Positions 1-7,610 of a stretch of 64,000 nucleotides of DNA are shown here, one piece after another (position 1 is the stretch's first letter; every line of letters starts with the position of its first letter). A program made the translations under genes and the position numbers. Below the pieces are notes generated by a model, which worked only from the letters and a program-made list of their open reading frames with translations, made no database searches and was not told the origin of the DNA. Origin of the DNA: Flammeovirgaceae bacterium UBA5008 (GTDB lineage Bacteria; Bacteroidota; Bacteroidia; Cytophagales; Cyclobacteriaceae); contig DGYK01000013.1 in NCBI GenBank assembly GCA_002398365.1, forward strand, positions 84,913-148,912, read 5' to 3'.

Positions 1-1
1 C

Positions 2-988
2 TACGGCAGCAAAGAAGCATTCAACGGTGTGTTTGCAGACCCTCCGGAGTTGATTAAGTTGAGTCGAAGCAAAACAGCCGGTATTCATGTGAAGGGTGGC
101 ACCATTTTGAAAACGACTAACAAAGGAAACCCAATCAATTTTCCAGAAAAACAACCAGACGGAACCATCAAGTTTGTGGATCGTTCGGACGAACTCGTAA
201 AGCGAATTAAAGAACTCGGCTTTGATGCCGTCATCAATATCGGTGGCGATGGTTCTCAAAAAATATCGCAAGCACTTTTTAAAAAAGGACTTAATATCAT
301 TGGTGTTCCTAAAACCATCGACAATGATTTGTCGAGTACTGACATGACCTTTGGTTTTCAAACAGCCGTGCAAATTGCTACGGATAGTTTTGATAAGTTA
401 GTAACAACAGCAGAAAGTCATGACCGGGTGATGATCATGGAAGTAATGGGCCGTGATGCCGGATGGATTGCCATCCACACCGCGATTGCCGGTGGAGCAG
501 AGATTTGTTTGATACCGGAGATTCCCTACAACATTCACAAAATCGTAAAACGGATCAACTCCCGCTATAAAAACGGTCATGGGTTCGTCAACATTGTAAT
601 CTCCGAAGGTGCTAAGCCAAAAGACGGAACCATCGTAGCCACGCAGGGATCAGCCGGATCAGAACACGTGCGGTTGGGTGGCGTTGCGTATCAATTATCT
701 AAGCAATTGAAAGATGCCGGATGCAAAGCGGAAATCCGCGAAACGGTTTTAGGTCACGTGCAACGTGGCGGAAGCCCAACGGCATTTGACCGTGTGCTGG
801 CCACCTTATTCGGAGTAAAAGCGGTAGAACTATTGCTCGAAGGAAAATTCGGACGCATGGTAGCACTCAAGAATAATTCCATCTCTTCGGTTACGCTGGA
901 AGAAGCAACCGAAAAATATAATTTTGTATCCAAAGACGGAGAGATTGTAAAAGCAGCCAAAGGATTAGGCATCAGCTTCGGAGATTAA
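2..988 (+). CDS. pfkA: 6-phosphofructokinase, 5'-truncated by the window edge
   Basis: The enzyme phosphorylates fructose 6-phosphate to fructose 1,6-bisphosphate in cytosolic glycolysis. The frame is open from base 2, so the true start lies upstream and roughly the first 40 residues are missing; the first in-frame GTG at 29 is only an internal codon. The phosphoryl-donor motif GGDGS lies at about 242-256, followed by PKTIDND, MGRDAGWIA and the C-terminal LGHVQRGGSPTAFDR block. In E. coli numbering the two donor-specificity positions read Gly104 (ATP-type) and Lys124 (seen in PPi-type and some ATP enzymes of the PPi-like clade). That combination suggests an ATP enzyme of that clade, but PPi use cannot be excluded. 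The next gene is pgk, 41 bases away, which fits a glycolytic cluster. Confidence 0.93.
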   Translation, partial: YGSKEAFNGVFADPPELIKLSRSKTAGIHVKGGTILKTTNKGNPINFPEKQPDGTIKFVDRSDELVKRIKELGFDAVINIGGDGSQKISQALFKKGLNIIGVPKTIDNDLSSTDMTFGFQTAVQIATDSFDKLVTTAESHDRVMIMEVMGRDAGWIAIHTAIAGGAEICLIPEIPYNIHKIVKRINSRYKNGHGFVNIVISEGAKPKDGTIVATQGSAGSEHVRLGGVAYQLSKQLKDAGCKAEIRETVLGHVQRGGSPTAFDRVLATLFGVKAVELLLEGKFGRMVALKNNSISSVTLEEATEKYNFVSKDGEIVKAAKGLGISFGD

Positions 989-1029
989 ACTAAAAATTAA
1001 AAATAGATTACTTATTCAACCATTTAGAA

Positions 1030-2214
1030 ATGAAAAAGATCAACGACATCCACTTTCAAAACAAACGCGCTTTGGTTCGTGTAGACTTCAATGTGCCATT
1101 GGATAAAAGTTTCAACGTAACCGATGACAACCGCATCCGCGCAACCATCCCAACACTGAAGAAAATACTAGCCGATGGCGGAAGTTGTATTTTGATGTCG
1201 CATCTTGGAAGACCGAAAGAAGGTCCGGAAGAAAAATATTCATTAAAACACACGATCAGCACGACTGAGAAATTATTGGGTGTGAAAGTGAAGTTTGCCA
1301 GTGATTGCATTGGTGAGGAAGCTTACGCGCTTTCTGCCACTTTAAAGCCGGGTGAAGTTTTAATTTTAGAAAACCTTCGTTTCTACAAGCAAGAAGAAAA
1401 AGGAGATCTCGCTTTCGCGGAAAAACTTTCCAAGCATGGAGATGTGTATGTAAATGACGCTTTTGGTACAGCACACCGCGCACACGCATCTACGACCATC
1501 GTTGCTCAATTTTTCAAAGAGAAATGTGCCGGATTAGTGATGGCTGCTGAATTGGCCAACGCAGAGAAAGTATTAGGCAATGCAGTAAAACCTTTTACAG
1601 CCATTATGGGTGGCGCTAAAATTTCAGATAAGATTTTAATCATCGAAAAACTACTCGATAAAGTTAATCACTTAATCATCGGTGGCGGAATGGCCTATAC
1701 ATTCTTCAAAGCAATGGGTGGACAAATTGGAAATTCGTTGGTGGAAGATGATAAGTTGGACTTAGCGAAAGAGTTAATTCAAAAAGCAAAAGCGAAGGGT
1801 GTAGAACTACACTTACCCATTGACTCGATTACAGCTGATAAATTTGATGCACAAGCCAACACCAAAACCGCCAACAACAACGCCATTGAACCCGGTTGGA
1901 TGGGATTAGATATCGGTCCGCAAGCGCAAGTGGTGTTTGCCAAAGTAGTGGAAGAATCGAAAACCATTTTATGGAATGGCCCGATGGGCGTTTTTGAAAT
2001 GGAGAAGTTTGAAAAAGGAACCAAAGCCATTGCAGAAGCAGTGGTACGTGCTACTGAAAAAGGAGCATTCTCTTTAATTGGAGGTGGCGATTCAGCAGCA
2101 GCCGTAGCCAAGTTCGGCTTCGAAGACAAAGTGAGTTATGTCTCTACCGGTGGTGGTGCTTTGCTTGAGTATTTTGAAGGTAAAGTATTACCAGGTGTGG
2201 AGGCATTGGGTTAA
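1030..2214 (+). CDS. pgk: Phosphoglycerate kinase
   Basis: Cytosolic glycolytic enzyme that transfers phosphate between 1,3-bisphosphoglycerate and ADP. At 394 residues it has the family's usual length and is complete. Visible signatures are the N-terminal VDFNVPLD substrate motif near residue 18, SHLGRPKE, LENLRFY, VNDAFGTAHRAHAST, GGAKISDK, the hinge/nucleotide motif WNGPMGVFE, and the C-terminal GGGDSAAAV loop. The ATG at 1030 gives the canonical start MKKINDI. It follows pfkA by 41 bases, and the next small gene starts 10 bases after its stop, so the three may be cotranscribed. Confidence 0.98.
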   Translation: MKKINDIHFQNKRALVRVDFNVPLDKSFNVTDDNRIRATIPTLKKILADGGSCILMSHLGRPKEGPEEKYSLKHTISTTEKLLGVKVKFASDCIGEEAYALSATLKPGEVLILENLRFYKQEEKGDLAFAEKLSKHGDVYVNDAFGTAHRAHASTTIVAQFFKEKCAGLVMAAELANAEKVLGNAVKPFTAIMGGAKISDKILIIEKLLDKVNHLIIGGGMAYTFFKAMGGQIGNSLVEDDKLDLAKELIQKAKAKGVELHLPIDSITADKFDAQANTKTANNNAIEPGWMGLDIGPQAQVVFAKVVEESKTILWNGPMGVFEMEKFEKGTKAIAEAVVRATEKGAFSLIGGGDSAAAVAKFGFEDKVSYVSTGGGALLEYFEGKVLPGVEALG

Positions 2215-2224
2215 AGCATCAGCG

Positions 2225-2734
2225 ATGAAGAAAACCTTAATAGCATTGGCGTGCGTGTTAAGCGCACTCCAATCTTTTTCACAGACTGATCAGTATAAGC
2301 AAGATGTGTCTTCCGAAGATGCCATCATAGCAGCACTGTATGATGTCATTTCGGGAGAACCAAACACGACACGCGACTGGGCGCGTTTCAGAAATTTATT
2401 CCTGCCTGAATCGCGATTGATTCCCACCCGAAAAAATGATGCCGGAGATCTGATTCTTAAAACACTTACTCCAGAAGAATATGTTACACTCTTTCAGTCG
2501 CGGGTAGCCACCGGTTTTTTTGAACGCGAGCTATCTCGTAAAACCGAATCGTATGGCACCGTTGTTCATATTTTCAGCACCTACGAAACCAAAGAAAAGA
2601 AAGACGGACCGGTAACCAACCGAGGAATCAACAGCATTCAACTTTTTAAAGACAAAAACCGCTATTACATAGTCAATATTTTCTGGTGTGCCGAAAGTAT
2701 GGGATTTTCACTTCCTGAAAAATATTTGAAGTAA
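2225..2734 (+). CDS. Exported NTF2/SnoaL-like protein
   Basis: A 169-residue protein with an N-terminal signal peptide (MKKTLIALACVLSALQSFSQ) and a single alpha+beta domain. The pattern (helical start with DAIIAALYDVISGE, a loop resembling 'LFLPESRLI', then strands ending in IVNIFWCAES) resembles NTF2-like/SnoaL-like folds. The open frame extends upstream into pgk, but the ATG at 2225 is preferred because it begins exactly at the signal peptide and clears the pgk stop by 10 bases. No catalytic residues can be assigned. It is likely periplasmic; the function is unknown. Confidence 0.8.
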   Translation: MKKTLIALACVLSALQSFSQTDQYKQDVSSEDAIIAALYDVISGEPNTTRDWARFRNLFLPESRLIPTRKNDAGDLILKTLTPEEYVTLFQSRVATGFFERELSRKTESYGTVVHIFSTYETKEKKDGPVTNRGINSIQLFKDKNRYYIVNIFWCAESMGFSLPEKYLK

Positions 2735-2767
2735 AGTACACTGGTTCTACTTAACGAATCGAATTTT

Positions 2768-4294
2768 ATGAAAACCCGGTTGCTCATCATTCTCTTTTCA
2801 ACGGTGTTGCTTTCCGCAACAGCTCAATCTTCTAAAGCAAAGAAGATCAACTTGGATGCCACGGCCGAGCAATTTGCGATTGCTTCGTTTGATGAGTTTT
2901 ACCAATTGCATAGTTTACCAAACGATGCGCACTTTCCGGCAGACATTGAGAAAAATGTGCAATGGTGCGAAGCAGCTTTTGCAAAACGCGGTTTCACCAC
3001 ACAACGACTCAACACAGAAACGGTCCCACTCCTACTCGCAGAACGGAAGGTAGCCAAGGCACAGAAAACGATTTTGATCTATTTGCAAATTGACGGTCAG
3101 CCGGTGGAGCCATCACAATGGAATCAGGAAAGTCCTTGGAAACCAACGCTGAAAGAAAAAGGAAGCAATGGTGAATGGAACATTCTTCCTTATGAAAAAT
3201 TAAAAACAGAAAAGATCAATCGCAACTGGCGAATCTTTGTTCGATCAGCCTCGGATGCCAAAGGCCCGGCCATGGCATTTCTGGCTTCGCTGGATGCTTT
3301 AAAATCGTTGAACAAGGAGCCGAATTACAATATGAAGGTGATCATGGACTTTGAAGAAGAATTGGGCTCTCCCCGATTACCCGGAGCCGTCACCAAATAC
3401 CAACAAGCATTGAAAGCAGATATGTTCATTATCTTCGATGGTCCGCGACATGTCAGTAACGAGCCCACGCTTTCGTTTGGTGCCCGCGGGATTTGTGAAG
3501 TGACGCTCACCGTCTACGGGCCACGCACTCCGATGCACAGTGGCAATTATGGCAACTACACACCCAATCCTGCGATGCGCCTGGCACAGTTGCTCGCATC
3601 CATGAAAGATGATGAAGGTCGTGTAACGATACCCGGATTTTACGATGGTATTATTTTGTCCGATGAAGAAAAGAAAACTCTTTCCTTAGTTCCCGATAAG
3701 GAAGATGAGATTAAAAAATTCTTAGGTGTGGCCGAGCCGGATAAAATCGGTGCAAATTTTCAGGAATCATTGCAGTACCCAACGCTTAACATTCGCGGCA
3801 TGCAGGCACTGCACATTGGTGAACAAGCACGTACACTCATTCCCGCCAAGGCCATTGCCGAAATCGACATTCGCCTAGTAAAGTCTTCCGATCCCAATCG
3901 ATTACTATCTTTGTTGAGAAATCACATTCAATCGAAAGGGTATTATGTTATTGATCGAGACCCGACAGAAGAAGAGCGTATGAAGTATCCACGGATTGCG
4001 TCATTCCGCTCATCGGTTTCTTACCTCGCCTTCCAAACTCCTTTCAACTCCGAATGTGGCGATTGGCTGACACGCGCCATGCGAAATGCCTTTGGCAAAG
4101 ATCCGATTAAGATTCGGACTGCTGGTGGCTCTATTCCTATCTCTCCTTTCGTGATTACGCTGGGCATACCCGCTGTGGCAGTTCCTACCGTCAATGCCGA
4201 CAACAATCAACATGCAGAGAATGAAAACATTCGGGTCGGGAACTATATCGATGCGGTAAAGACATTTTTAGCCATCATGTTAGAAAAGGTGTAG
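2768..4294 (+). CDS. Exported M20-family metallopeptidase with an altered metal site
   Basis: A 508-residue protein with signal peptide (residues 1-20) and the layout of M20 dipeptidases (carnosinase/PepV-like), which cleave short peptides with two zinc ions. Conserved parts are ASDAKGP (bridging Asp163), the catalytic Glu pair near 196-197 in DFEEELGSP, Asp224 in FDGPRH, PMHSGNYG at the start of the dimerisation lid, and a C-terminal HAENENI (His482). The first ligand motif, normally HxD in 'YGHYDVQPVDP', reads YLQIDGQPVEP here, so the His is Gln107. The enzyme may bind one metal, use a different one, or be inactive. A periplasmic peptidase is the best guess. It follows the NTF2-like gene by 33 bases. 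Confidence 0.87.
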   Translation: MKTRLLIILFSTVLLSATAQSSKAKKINLDATAEQFAIASFDEFYQLHSLPNDAHFPADIEKNVQWCEAAFAKRGFTTQRLNTETVPLLLAERKVAKAQKTILIYLQIDGQPVEPSQWNQESPWKPTLKEKGSNGEWNILPYEKLKTEKINRNWRIFVRSASDAKGPAMAFLASLDALKSLNKEPNYNMKVIMDFEEELGSPRLPGAVTKYQQALKADMFIIFDGPRHVSNEPTLSFGARGICEVTLTVYGPRTPMHSGNYGNYTPNPAMRLAQLLASMKDDEGRVTIPGFYDGIILSDEEKKTLSLVPDKEDEIKKFLGVAEPDKIGANFQESLQYPTLNIRGMQALHIGEQARTLIPAKAIAEIDIRLVKSSDPNRLLSLLRNHIQSKGYYVIDRDPTEEERMKYPRIASFRSSVSYLAFQTPFNSECGDWLTRAMRNAFGKDPIKIRTAGGSIPISPFVITLGIPAVAVPTVNADNNQHAENENIRVGNYIDAVKTFLAIMLEKV

Positions 4295-4359
4295 AATAGA
4301 CGAGAATCTACAAAGTTTAATTTTCAAAATTCTTCGTTTCCAATTTATCAAATTGGAGC

Positions 4360-4367
4360 TATCTTGC
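4360..4367 (+). promoter_or_regulatory. Candidate -7 element of dnaX
   Basis: TATCTTGC, a variant of the Bacteroidota TAnnTTTG element, ends 5 bases before the dnaX ATG. A TTT at 4337-4339 sits 20 bases upstream as a weak -33. Transcription would then begin at or next to the start codon, giving a nearly leaderless mRNA. Confidence 0.45.
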
Positions 4368-4372
4368 GCCCG

Positions 4373-5479
4373 ATGGAAAATTTTGTAGTGTCCGCTCGCA
4401 AATACAGACCGCTCGGGTTTGCCGAAGTGGTTGGCCAAGAGCACATTACCACCACACTCAAAAATGCCATCGACAATAACAAGCTGGCGCAAGCCTTACT
4501 GTTCTGCGGCCCCCGTGGTGTTGGTAAAACTACCTGCGCGCGCATTGTGGCCAGAATGATCAACGGCTTTGAAGAAAAAGCCGAAGTCAACTCGTTGAAT
4601 ATTTTTGAGTTAGATGCGGCTTCAAACAACTCTGTTGAAGACATTCGAAATCTAATCGACCAGGTGCGCTACCCGCCTCAATTCGGAAAGTTTAAAGTGT
4701 ACATCATTGACGAGGTGCACATGCTCTCGAATTCGGCTTTCAATGCGTTTTTGAAAACATTGGAAGAGCCACCTCCCTATGCCATTTTCATTTTGGCGAC
4801 TACTGAAAAGCACAAGGTGATTCCGACTATTCTGTCGCGTTGCCAGATCTTTGACTTTAATCGCATTCAGATATCTGACATTGCGCGACAGCTCAAAAAG
4901 GTAGCCGATCAGGAGAAGATTTCGGTAGAAGAAGAAGCGCTGCATTTGATTGCCCAAAAAGCAGATGGCGCTTTGCGCGATGGTCTCTCCATCTTCGACT
5001 TGATGGTGACATTCTCGTCCGGTAAAGCCGTTACCTTCAAAGACGTCATCAACAACCTGCATATCCTCGACTACGATTATTATTTCAAAGTAGTGGACGG
5101 ATTGCTGGCAGAAAATCCAACGCAACCATTGCTCTTGCTGGACGAAATCTTACGCAAAGGATTTGATGGTCATAACTTCATTGTGGGACTGAGTGAACAC
5201 ATTCGAAATCTGATTGTATCACAAGATGCGCGTACCGTCCATTTGATGGAAGTGCCTGACTCGACTAAGAAAAAGTATCTGGAGCAATCTCAAGCTTCAT
5301 CACCTTCTCTCCTCCTCTCGTGGCTCAACCTGTCCAACCAATGCGACATCAACTATAAGAGCAGTAAAAATCAACGCCTCACGGTTGAATTGGCATTGAT
5401 GAAAATGGCGCATGTCAATGCTGTTTTCAAAGGCAATCCTGCTTCCAGCCCGGAAGCGGTAAAAAAAAAATTGAGCTAA
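4373..5479 (+). CDS. dnaX: DNA polymerase III clamp loader, gamma form (zero frame of dnaX)
   Basis: AAA+ ATPase of the replisome clamp loader. The 368-residue zero-frame product holds Walker A GPRGVGKT (46-53), Walker B IIDEVH (about 111-116), the sensor-1 region ATTEKHKVIPTILSRCQ, and the lid and collar domains. It ends two codons after a run of ten A, about where domain III of DnaX ends, so it corresponds to gamma. The longer tau form needs a -1 shift at that run into the frame that stays open to 6072. The zinc-module cysteines usually found between Walker A and Walker B are absent: only about 25 residues separate Walker A from the LDAASNNSV motif. The ATG at 4373 is chosen over the upstream TTG at 4364 because MENFVVSARKYRP is the family N-terminus. 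Confidence 0.95.
   Translation: MENFVVSARKYRPLGFAEVVGQEHITTTLKNAIDNNKLAQALLFCGPRGVGKTTCARIVARMINGFEEKAEVNSLNIFELDAASNNSVEDIRNLIDQVRYPPQFGKFKVYIIDEVHMLSNSAFNAFLKTLEEPPPYAIFILATTEKHKVIPTILSRCQIFDFNRIQISDIARQLKKVADQEKISVEEEALHLIAQKADGALRDGLSIFDLMVTFSSGKAVTFKDVINNLHILDYDYYFKVVDGLLAENPTQPLLLLDEILRKGFDGHNFIVGLSEHIRNLIVSQDARTVHLMEVPDSTKKKYLEQSQASSPSLLLSWLNLSNQCDINYKSSKNQRLTVELALMKMAHVNAVFKGNPASSPEAVKKKLS
5461..5470 (+). promoter_or_regulatory. A10 slippage site producing tau from dnaX
   Basis: Ten consecutive A follow GGT. In the zero frame they read V-K-K-K-L-S-stop; one added A, or a -1 ribosomal shift, gives K-K-K-I-E-L-T and continues in the frame that encodes the tau C-terminus. Runs of A at this place in dnaX are known to act by transcriptional slippage (Thermus) or ribosomal frameshifting (A AAA AAG in E. 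coli). A sequencing error in the homopolymer is the main alternative. Confidence 0.75.
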
Positions 5480-6072
5480 CATCTGAATCACCTGCTGCCG
5501 AGGTAAAACCTGCCTCAGTTCCTGTTCAAGAGCCTCCTTCCATTTCAAATGAAGTGAAGGTACCTACTCATGCCGTAGTCGTATCCGAACCGCCACCTAT
5601 TCCTGTAAAGGAATCGGCTAAGCCAAAAACCACCATTAATCTTGGTTCTATTTTTAAACCAGCTGCTAAGACCGAAGAGAAACAAGCAGAAGTTCGCACA
5701 CCGATTGTCGACAAGCCATTTCAGGAAGAAGACATCAGGCGCGTTTGGAAAGAGTATGCCGAGTTACGAAAAGATCAGGTGGCTGAATATCATCTGCTGA
5801 ATCAACAGATCGAAATACAGGGTAAAGAGGTGTTGATTTACATGAGCAATCCGATTGAGGAACCGCTGCTGGCAAACATGAAGGCAGATTTGGTGGGATA
5901 CCTTCGGGAAAGACTCAGCAACAGCACCATTCAAGTCAAAGGTGAGTTACGAATAGCAGAAGGAAAACAGCGCATGGCCTATACCAACAAGGAAAAATTT
6001 GACGCTCTGCTCGATCGAAACCCGTTGCTCCGTGAGTTGAAAGATCGGTTTGCACTGGATGCCGATTTCTAG
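5470..6072 (+). CDS. dnaX: Tau-specific C-terminal part of DnaX (-1 frame)
   Basis: This frame is open from the A10 run to the stop at 6072 and does not need its own start. It encodes a Pro/Lys/Glu-rich linker (about 70 residues, including PPPIPVKESAKP) and then a folded domain of about 120 residues, starting around EEDIRRVWKEYAELRKDQ and ending DRFALDADF, typical of the tau tail of Bacteroidota. The joined product would be about 566 residues. The tail links the clamp loader to polymerase core and helicase in other bacteria. The first in-frame ATG (5554) lies inside the linker, so independent translation of a 172-residue protein is less likely than frameshifted tau. Confidence 0.85.
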   Translation: MELTSESPAAEVKPASVPVQEPPSISNEVKVPTHAVVVSEPPPIPVKESAKPKTTINLGSIFKPAAKTEEKQAEVRTPIVDKPFQEEDIRRVWKEYAELRKDQVAEYHLLNQQIEIQGKEVLIYMSNPIEEPLLANMKADLVGYLRERLSNSTIQVKGELRIAEGKQRMAYTNKEKFDALLDRNPLLRELKDRFALDADF

Positions 6073-6141
6073 TTTTTCTTCAAGCCTCTAATAACCATTC
6101 GGGCCGTTTTTCCGTTTAAATAGCAAAGCTCCATTGACCCA

Positions 6142-6459
6142 ATGAACAAGCTGTCATCGTATTTAAGACAAGGACTTCTGATTGCGATCAGTGCTTTAGT
6201 AGCTCTTCAAGGAATTGACGCCCAGCGATTTATTTCCATAGAAAAAGAGCTAACTGAAATGGCCGAGGAGGTATATGATCCGCTGGAGGTAAGTATTGCG
6301 GAAGCAAAAAAGACGAATCTATCTAAGGTTAAAAGACCTTTCAACGGCTTTCTTCATAGCCAAACGACAGTTACCAGGATCGTTAAAAATACCAGCTCCG
6401 AATCACCTCTGCAGTATATCCCTAAATTGCATCTGCGCAACAGGGTCCTTCTGATTTAA
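6142..6459 (+). CDS. Small exported hypothetical protein
   Basis: A 105-residue ORF whose first 28 residues form a clear signal peptide (LLIAISALVALQGIDA, then QRF), followed by a short acidic helix and a basic tail. No family is recognised. The ATG at 6142 lies 69 bases after the dnaX stop. The coding case rests on the signal peptide and the position; the C-terminal half looks unstructured. It may be secreted or periplasmic. Confidence 0.5.
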   Translation: MNKLSSYLRQGLLIAISALVALQGIDAQRFISIEKELTEMAEEVYDPLEVSIAEAKKTNLSKVKRPFNGFLHSQTTVTRIVKNTSSESPLQYIPKLHLRNRVLLI

Positions 6460-6580
6460 CCTTTACACACATTTCTTTTACTGGTCTTTTTCCAAGACCA
6501 ATCTCCGTGCGTCTGAACTTTTCTATGTTCAGTCGTAGCGTCAAGCAGAGTTTCCATAATTATTCAAATAACTGAATCCT

Positions 6581-6751
6581 ATGAAGGCAAAATTGTCGAT
6601 GCTGGACTATTGTAAAAAAGTATTGCGTTGTGTGAGTTTTGATAAGCGATTATTCAGAAAGGAATACCGAAAGTCAATTGCTTGGCTCAATCCTGTTGAA
6701 GCGAAATTGCTGAAACAGTGGATTCGCAACAATTCATTATTACCAAACTAG
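6581..6751 (+). CDS. Small cytoplasmic ORF of 56 residues
   Basis: This short reading frame begins MKAKLSMLDYCKKVL and ends QWIRNNSLLPN, just before the band-7 gene (21-base gap). The pattern MLDYCKKVL..VSFDKRLFRKEYRKS..WLNPVEAKLLKQW looks like a compact helical protein and resembles small uncharacterised proteins that I recall from other Cytophagales, though that recollection cannot be verified here. It is basic and lacks a signal peptide. Its function is unknown; the surrounding region of 313 bases otherwise holds nothing recognisable. Confidence 0.55.
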   Translation: MKAKLSMLDYCKKVLRCVSFDKRLFRKEYRKSIAWLNPVEAKLLKQWIRNNSLLPN

Positions 6752-6772
6752 AAAAACTTAAACTCCAATTAT

Positions 6773-7549
6773 ATGAAACGCAGTGTCATTGTTATTGCTT
6801 GTTGTGTTCTCATTTCTTCTTGCACCGTGGTGCGTCAGGGCGAAGTAGGTGTAAAGCGAAAGTTGGGAAAATTAAGTCCGCAGATTAAAGAGCCGGGCGT
6901 GATCGCCTTCAATCCATTTGTTTCGAGAGTTATTAAAATGCCGATCCGCACGATGAATATGGAGATCAATGCGAATCTCCCTTCAAAGGAAGGATTAAAC
7001 GTGGTAGCCACGATTTCGATTCTCTATCGGATGCAAGGTGCCAAGGCACCATTTATCATTGAGACGATTGGTGTTGGGAATGAAGTAAATGTAATCTCCA
7101 GCGTATTTCGTTCTTCGGCTGCCGATGTGTGCTCGCGCTTTTTCGCCAAAGATATGCACTCAGCACAACGGGCTGCGATTGAAAAAGAGATCACTGAGCA
7201 AATGTCAAAGATTCTGGTGCCACGTGGCTTTGAAATCGAAGCGGTACTTCTAAAAAATATTCAGCTACCCGCTGGTTTGGCCAGAGCGGTTGAAGAAAAG
7301 TTAGAAGCAGAACAACAAGCCCAACGCATGGAGTTTTTACTGGATCGCGAGAAGAGAGAAGCGCAACGCAAAATCATTGAAGCCGAAGGTATCCGTGATT
7401 CTCAGAAAATCATTTCAGAAGGATTGACCAAATCAATCATCGAATGGCAGACTATTGAAGCATTTCGCGAACTGGCGAAATCTCCGAACACAAAAATGAT
7501 TGTGACAGATGGCAAAACGCCCTTGTTGATTAACCCGAACGATAAATAA
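6773..7549 (+). CDS. SPFH/band-7 (prohibitin-like) lipoprotein
   Basis: A 258-residue prohibitin-family protein. The N-terminus carries a lipobox (VLISSC, Cys16), so it is predicted to be lipid-anchored outside the cytoplasm rather than membrane-spanning. The SPFH domain covers about residues 18-190 (RQGEVGVKRKLGKL start, VLLKNIQLPAGLARAVEEKLEAEQQAQR end) and is followed by a coiled coil rich in E, A, Q and R. Such proteins build oligomeric membrane scaffolds, sometimes with proteases. No FtsH or NfeD gene lies beside it here. A hairpin immediately downstream may end the transcript. Confidence 0.9.
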   Translation: MKRSVIVIACCVLISSCTVVRQGEVGVKRKLGKLSPQIKEPGVIAFNPFVSRVIKMPIRTMNMEINANLPSKEGLNVVATISILYRMQGAKAPFIIETIGVGNEVNVISSVFRSSAADVCSRFFAKDMHSAQRAAIEKEITEQMSKILVPRGFEIEAVLLKNIQLPAGLARAVEEKLEAEQQAQRMEFLLDREKREAQRKIIEAEGIRDSQKIISEGLTKSIIEWQTIEAFRELAKSPNTKMIVTDGKTPLLINPNDK

Positions 7550-7564
7550 TGATTCGTAACCAAA

Positions 7565-7591
7565 GAAAGGAGTAGACACTCTACTCCTTTC
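7565..7591 (+). terminator. Hairpin after the band-7 gene
   Basis: A perfect 12-base inverted repeat (GAAAGGAGTAGA / TCTACTCCTTTC) with a 3-base loop lies 16 bases after the stop. It lacks a strong T run, so it could be a factor-assisted terminator or an mRNA-stabilising hairpin. Confidence 0.6.
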
Positions 7592-7610
7592 TCAAACTAC
7601 CCAAACAACC

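Noticed and set aside
5554..6072. Separate 172-residue protein starting at the ATG at 5554
   Set aside because: The open frame continues upstream to the A10 run of dnaX and the domain is the tau tail; the ATG lies in a linker. It is better explained as frameshifted DnaX.
7565..7591. Small RNA gene at the 12-base perfect hairpin
   Set aside because: It lies directly after the band-7 stop and fits a transcript-end structure; nothing else supports an RNA gene.
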